Below are positions 61,173 through 64,000 of a stretch of DNA of 64,000 bases, piece after piece. The translations under genes were made by a program, and so were the position numbers. Position 1 is the stretch's first letter, and every line of letters begins with the position of its first letter. Source of the stretch: Neorhodopirellula lusitana (GTDB lineage: Bacteria; Planctomycetota; Planctomycetia; Pirellulales; Pirellulaceae); assembly GCF_900182915.1 (NCBI RefSeq), contig NZ_FXUG01000007.1, positions 1 through 64,000 on the forward strand, given 5' to 3'. The notes under the pieces are model-generated. The model saw nothing but the letters and a program-made list of their open reading frames with translations. It made no database searches and was not told the origin of the DNA.

Positions 61173-64000
61173 GTGCCGCGCCGCGACGACATCAAAAAGA
61201 TTCTCTTGATTGGCAGTGGTCCAATCGTGATCGGGCAAGCTTGCGAATTCGATTATTCCGGAACCCAGGCCTGCAAAGCCCTGCGTGAAGAAGGCTACGA
61301 AGTTGTTTTGGTCAACAGCAATCCTGCGACCATCATGACCGACCCGGCCACCGCGGACTCGACCTACATCGAGCCCCTGACGTGGCAGATGGTGGAAAAA
61401 GTCATCGCCAAGGAGCGACCCGATGCGTTGCTACCCACCCTGGGCGGCCAAACCGGTCTGAACGTGGCAATGGACCTGGACAAGTTCGGCGTCCTGGAAA
61501 AGTACGGCGTTGAAATGATCGCCGCCAACGCCGCCGTGATCGCGAAAGCGGAAGAACGCGACCAGTTCAAAGAAGCGATGGAGAAAATCGGGCTCGATGT
61601 TTGCGAAGGCTACACGATCTCGACGCTCGCCGAAGCACGCACGGCGCTGACCAAAGTCGGCCTGCCTGCCGTGGTGCGTCCGTCGTTCACGATGGGCGGC
61701 TCCGGCAGTGCGATTGCGTACAACAAGGACGACTTCGACGCGTTGGTGCAAAACGGGCTCGACCAATCGCCCGTCACCGAAGTCCTGATCGAAGAATCGA
61801 TCATCGGCTGGAAAGAATACGAAATGGAAGTGATGCGGGACCGCGACGACAACGTCGTGATCATCTGCAGCATCGAAAACTTCGACGCGATGGGCGTCCA
61901 CACCGGCGACTCGATCACCGTCGCCCCGGCGCAAACATTGACCGACAAGGAATACCAGCGGATGCGTGACGCCTCGATGGCAGTCATCCGTGAAATCGGC
62001 GTCGAGACCGGCGGCAGTAACATCCAGTTCGCGATCGAGCCCGACACCGGCCGCATGATCGTGATCGAGATGAATCCTCGCGTTAGCCGCTCGAGTGCCC
62101 TGGCCAGTAAAGCGACTGGGTTCCCGATCGCCAAGATCGCAGCCAAGCTCGCCGTGGGTTACCGCTTGTGGGAGCTTCCCAACGACATCACCCAAAAGAC
62201 AAAAGCCTGCTTCGAACCGACGATCGATTACGTCGTCACCAAGATGCCTCGCTTCGCGTTCGAGAAATTTCCCGAAGCCGACGCGACCCTGACCACGCAA
62301 ATGAAAAGCGTGGGCGAAACGATGGCAATCGGACGCACGTTCCAAGAATCATTCCAAAAGGCGATGCGTGGCCTGGAAGTCGGCGCGTTTGGATTCGGTA
62401 GCGATCCCAAGGACAAGTGGGGCACCGAAGACCAACCGGATCGCGACGAGATCCGTGCCAAGCTAAGCATCCCGGGCAGCGAGCGAGTGTTCTACATTCG
62501 CTATGCCATGAAAGGCGGCATGTCCGTCAAGGAAATTCACGACCTGACTCACATCGATGTCTGGTTCCTGGAACACCTGATGCACCTGATCGAGATCGAA
62601 AACGAGATCCGCGAAATCGGCAATCTTGCTGACATCCCGACCGAAATGATGCTCGACATCAAACGTCGTGGATTCTCCGATCGTCAACTCGCCACGATGA
62701 CGTCAACGACGGAACTGAAGGTTCGTGCCCACCGCAAGTCGCTGGGCATCGCTCCCGTCTTCAAGAGTGTCGACACCTGTGCGGCGGAGTTCGAAGCGTT
62801 CACGCCGTACTTCTACAGCACCTATGAAATGGAGACCGAAGTACCGGTCAAGGGCGACAAGAAACGCATCATGATCTTGGGCGGCGGTCCCAACCGAATC
62901 GGCCAAGGAATCGAGTTCGATTACTGTTGCTGCCACGCATCGTTTGCCCTGCAAGAGATGGGCATCGAAAGCGTGATGGTCAACTCGAACCCCGAGACCG
63001 TCTCGACTGACTATGACACTTCGGACCTGTTGTTCTTCGAGCCACTGACGATCGAAGATGTGCTGAACATTTGCGATGCGATCCAGCCCGACGGAATCAT
63101 TGTTCAGTTCGGCGGTCAAACGCCACTGAACTTGGCCCGTGGTTTGGAACAGGCTGGCGTGCCGATCATCGGTACCAGTGTCGATACGATCGACACCGCC
63201 GAAGATCGCGAGTTGTTCCAAAGCCTGATCAACGAACTCGGTTTGCGTCAGCCACCATCGGGCATCGCCCGCAACATGGAAGAGGCTCGTGCGGAAGCGA
63301 AACGCATCGGCTATCCCGCCCTGGTTCGTCCCAGCTTCGTGTTGGGCGGCCGAGCGATGGAAATCTGCTACGACCGAACCCAGTTTGATCGATACGTTGC
63401 CGAAGCGTTCATCGTCGCGGACGGCCAACCTGTCTTGATCGACCGCTTCTTGGAAGACGCCACCGAAGTGGACGTCGATGCGATCTCCGATGGCACCGAC
63501 TGCGTCATCATGGGCGTGATGGAACACATCGAAGAAGCCGGTGTGCACTCTGGCGACTCAGCGTGCTGCATCCCTTCATTCAGCCTAACGCAGCCTGTCC
63601 TGGCGGAAATTCGAGACGCCACCCGCAAGCTGGCTGCTCGACTGAACGTGATCGGTTTGATGAACATTCAGTTCGCCGTCAAGGTGGAACCGGGTGGGCC
63701 TCAGGTCTACATCCTGGAAGTCAATCCACGAGCCAGCCGAACGGTTCCGTTTGTCGCCAAGGCCACCGGAGTTCCCGTTGCCGGGCTTGCCACCAAAGTC
63801 ATGGCCGGAATGACGTTGAAGGAACTCGGCATCACGACGGAGCCGATTCCTCGTCACGTTTCGATCAAAGAAAGCGTGTTCCCATTCCGCAAGTTCGCCG
63901 GCGTTGACATTGTGCTGGGTCCAGAAATGCGAAGCACCGGGGAAGTCATGGGCATCAGCGAAATCTTCTCAATGGCGTTCGCGAAAAGCCAGCTCGCCGC
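61173..64000 (+). CDS. carB: Carbamoyl-phosphate synthase large subunit (partial)
   Basis: The start is GTG 61173, giving [20 protein letters not shown] as in other CarB proteins. The frame stays open to the window end, about 943 of roughly 1080 residues. Clear features are [44 protein letters not shown], the ATP-grasp motifs, and the second repeat with [19 protein letters not shown] and [13 protein letters not shown]. It makes carbamoyl phosphate from bicarbonate, ATP and the ammonia delivered by CarA, feeding pyrimidine and arginine synthesis. carA is not in this window. The 3' part is missing. Confidence 0.97.
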   Translation, partial: MPRRDDIKKILLIGSGPIVIGQACEFDYSGTQACKALREEGYEVVLVNSNPATIMTDPATADSTYIEPLTWQMVEKVIAKERPDALLPTLGGQTGLNVAMDLDKFGVLEKYGVEMIAANAAVIAKAEERDQFKEAMEKIGLDVCEGYTISTLAEARTALTKVGLPAVVRPSFTMGGSGSAIAYNKDDFDALVQNGLDQSPVTEVLIEESIIGWKEYEMEVMRDRDDNVVIICSIENFDAMGVHTGDSITVAPAQTLTDKEYQRMRDASMAVIREIGVETGGSNIQFAIEPDTGRMIVIEMNPRVSRSSALASKATGFPIAKIAAKLAVGYRLWELPNDITQKTKACFEPTIDYVVTKMPRFAFEKFPEADATLTTQMKSVGETMAIGRTFQESFQKAMRGLEVGAFGFGSDPKDKWGTEDQPDRDEIRAKLSIPGSERVFYIRYAMKGGMSVKEIHDLTHIDVWFLEHLMHLIEIENEIREIGNLADIPTEMMLDIKRRGFSDRQLATMTSTTELKVRAHRKSLGIAPVFKSVDTCAAEFEAFTPYFYSTYEMETEVPVKGDKKRIMILGGGPNRIGQGIEFDYCCCHASFALQEMGIESVMVNSNPETVSTDYDTSDLLFFEPLTIEDVLNICDAIQPDGIIVQFGGQTPLNLARGLEQAGVPIIGTSVDTIDTAEDRELFQSLINELGLRQPPSGIARNMEEARAEAKRIGYPALVRPSFVLGGRAMEICYDRTQFDRYVAEAFIVADGQPVLIDRFLEDATEVDVDAISDGTDCVIMGVMEHIEEAGVHSGDSACCIPSFSLTQPVLAEIRDATRKLAARLNVIGLMNIQFAVKVEPGGPQVYILEVNPRASRTVPFVAKATGVPVAGLATKVMAGMTLKELGITTEPIPRHVSIKESVFPFRKFAGVDIVLGPEMRSTGEVMGISEIFSMAFAKSQLA

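Overview
The window looks like chromosomal DNA of a marine planctomycete of the Pirellulaceae (Rhodopirellula-like). This is inferred from gene content: many small lineage-restricted membrane proteins, some beginning with an NPYxP motif; a formylglycine sulfatase; exported c-haem enzymes; many exported versions of normally cytoplasmic folds; weak or absent Shine-Dalgarno sequences on many genes; and dispersed palindromic repeats. No species can be named from sequence alone.

Region 1 (1-12.6 kb, mostly + strand) is a low-density accessory stretch of short membrane or secreted proteins, with one sulfatase, an unusual exported A-type Fe-S carrier-like protein, and at least two decayed genes (about 8962-9316 and 9574-9883). 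Region 2 (12.9-18.8 kb) holds an ADP-ribosylglycohydrolase, an ACT-domain protein, an exported di-haem oxidoreductase, an exported acetolactate decarboxylase-like protein and an exported methyltransferase.

Region 3 (18.0-40.7 kb) is the centre of interest. It is a nearly unbroken minus-strand run for sulfide and persulfide oxidation linked to respiration. In transcription order it runs: Tat-type exported persulfide-dioxygenase/rhodanese, SoxB-like metallophosphoesterase, exported DsrE protein, thioredoxin lipoprotein, ArsR-family regulator, rhodanese with membrane tail, DUF1641 protein, sulfide:quinone reductase, bacterioferritin, TPMT-like methyltransferase, exported rhodanese, CcoS, CcoN, CcoO, a monohaem CcoP, CcoI copper ATPase, a small BON-like protein, an RND adaptor and pump, and two YeeE/YedE sulfur transporters. 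Within it, almost every junction from CcoS to the second YeeE/YedE gene overlaps by 4-17 bp. A second ArsR regulator, fused to a rhodanese, is divergent at the far end. The inferred logic is sulfur import, oxidation of sulfide to quinone, persulfide handling by rhodanese, DsrE and dioxygenase, electron flow to a dedicated cbb3 oxidase, and control by sulfur-sensing ArsR proteins.

Region 4 (40.8-64 kb) is mainly housekeeping: tRNA-Leu(GAG), trpF, a MazG-like protein, a DUF2092/TlpA-like protein with cobL and a sugar isomerase-like protein, a rhomboid protease, rpsO-pnp, cysC, a SUKH-domain protein divergent from a Ser/Thr kinase, proC, a winged-helix response regulator, and carB running off the window end. 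Dispersed and tandem repeats lie in the intergenic spaces and once inside the RND pump gene.
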